From an uncultured Collinsella sp. (GTDB lineage: Bacteria > Actinomycetota > Coriobacteriia > Coriobacteriales > Coriobacteriaceae), in the NCBI GenBank assembly GCA_900545665.1, contig UQZU01000010.1, forward strand, positions 1 through 62,370: a stretch of DNA of 62,370 nucleotides, in the 5' to 3' direction. Below are positions 62,321-62,370 of this stretch, piece by piece; positions within the stretch are counted from its first letter, which is position 1; each line of letters starts with the position of its first letter. The position numbers and the translations under genes are program-made. The notes under the pieces are model-generated. The model did no database searches. It was given only the letters and a program-made list of their open reading frames with translations, and was not told where the DNA came from.

Positions 62321-62370
62321 ATGGGTTACATGCTCGAGACGCGCGGGCTCACCAAGCGCTTCGGCCGCGG
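62321..62370 (+). CDS. ABC transporter ATP-binding protein, partial
   Basis: The first 16 codons (MGYMLETRGLTKRFGR) match the usual beta-strand and A-loop of ABC exporter ATPases. AAAGGA lies 8 bases before the ATG. The gene runs out of the window. The divergent, truncated TetR gene was probably its repressor. Confidence 0.75.
   Translation, partial: MGYMLETRGLTKRFGR

Overview
The window looks like chromosomal DNA of a gut Coriobacteriia bacterium, most likely Collinsella or a close relative. The signs are a high G+C content, dense short-spaced genes with strong AAGGAG ribosome sites, a CD1871A-type CXXC mini-protein, NapH/TlpA-type redox genes, sortase-anchored surface proteins and many small intergenic palindromes. 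This assignment is inferred from recognised protein families, not from a search. Bases 12-45 match a Nextera library adapter, so the left edge is an untrimmed read or contig end and the first gene is cut there.

1-15.3 kb is mostly housekeeping and transport: a TetM-like GTPase fragment, GNAT, rsmJ, rlmA, a MATE exporter, a divergent LysR/EamA pair, ung, a VUT transporter with an SDR, prfC, a YtrA-type GntR/ABC operon and a ClC channel. 15.4-24.5 kb holds a LOG-family protein, a K+ channel and two convergent hybrid sensor kinases. One kinase has two fused solute-binding domains and an Arg where the phospho-accepting His should be. The other is coupled to a separate binding lipoprotein and carries a one-base frameshift. 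24.5-29.2 kb has trmO, an XRE/zinc-ribbon/TipAS-like regulator, a glutaredoxin, dus and a cluster of non-coding repeats: a 73-bp duplicated hairpin flanking a ribbon-helix-helix gene, two MITE-like inverted-repeat elements and REP-like palindromes.

29.2-35.2 kb is the most interesting metabolic locus. An agmatine-deiminase-like enzyme, a divergent carbamoyltransferase (HELP in place of HCLP, altered SMG loop), two paralogous OFA-like MFS transporters and a TetR regulator occur together, and palindromes of the type TACCG-NN-CGGTA lie in the control regions on both sides. The set resembles an agmatine deiminase pathway but has no carbamate kinase and no APC antiporter, so a different guanidino substrate is possible.

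35.3-49.5 kb: a MacB-like ABC exporter fusion, a CXXC mini-protein/Fe-S membrane protein/TlpA lipoprotein redox operon divergent from an OmpR/histidine kinase pair, a LuxR regulator followed by a 1461-residue sortase-anchored surface protein, and a lipoprotein. 49.9-54.3 kb: a type II topoisomerase pair preceded by a LexA-box-like palindrome. 54.4-57.5 kb: an AAA ATPase behind three 19-bp repeats, a flavodoxin-like protein and an LPATG surface protein. 58.1-61.6 kb: a MerR regulator divergent from a five-gene reductase/cupin operon, with a 19-bp-spacer promoter that overlaps a perfect palindrome. The right end has a truncated TetR gene and the start of an ABC transporter ATPase.
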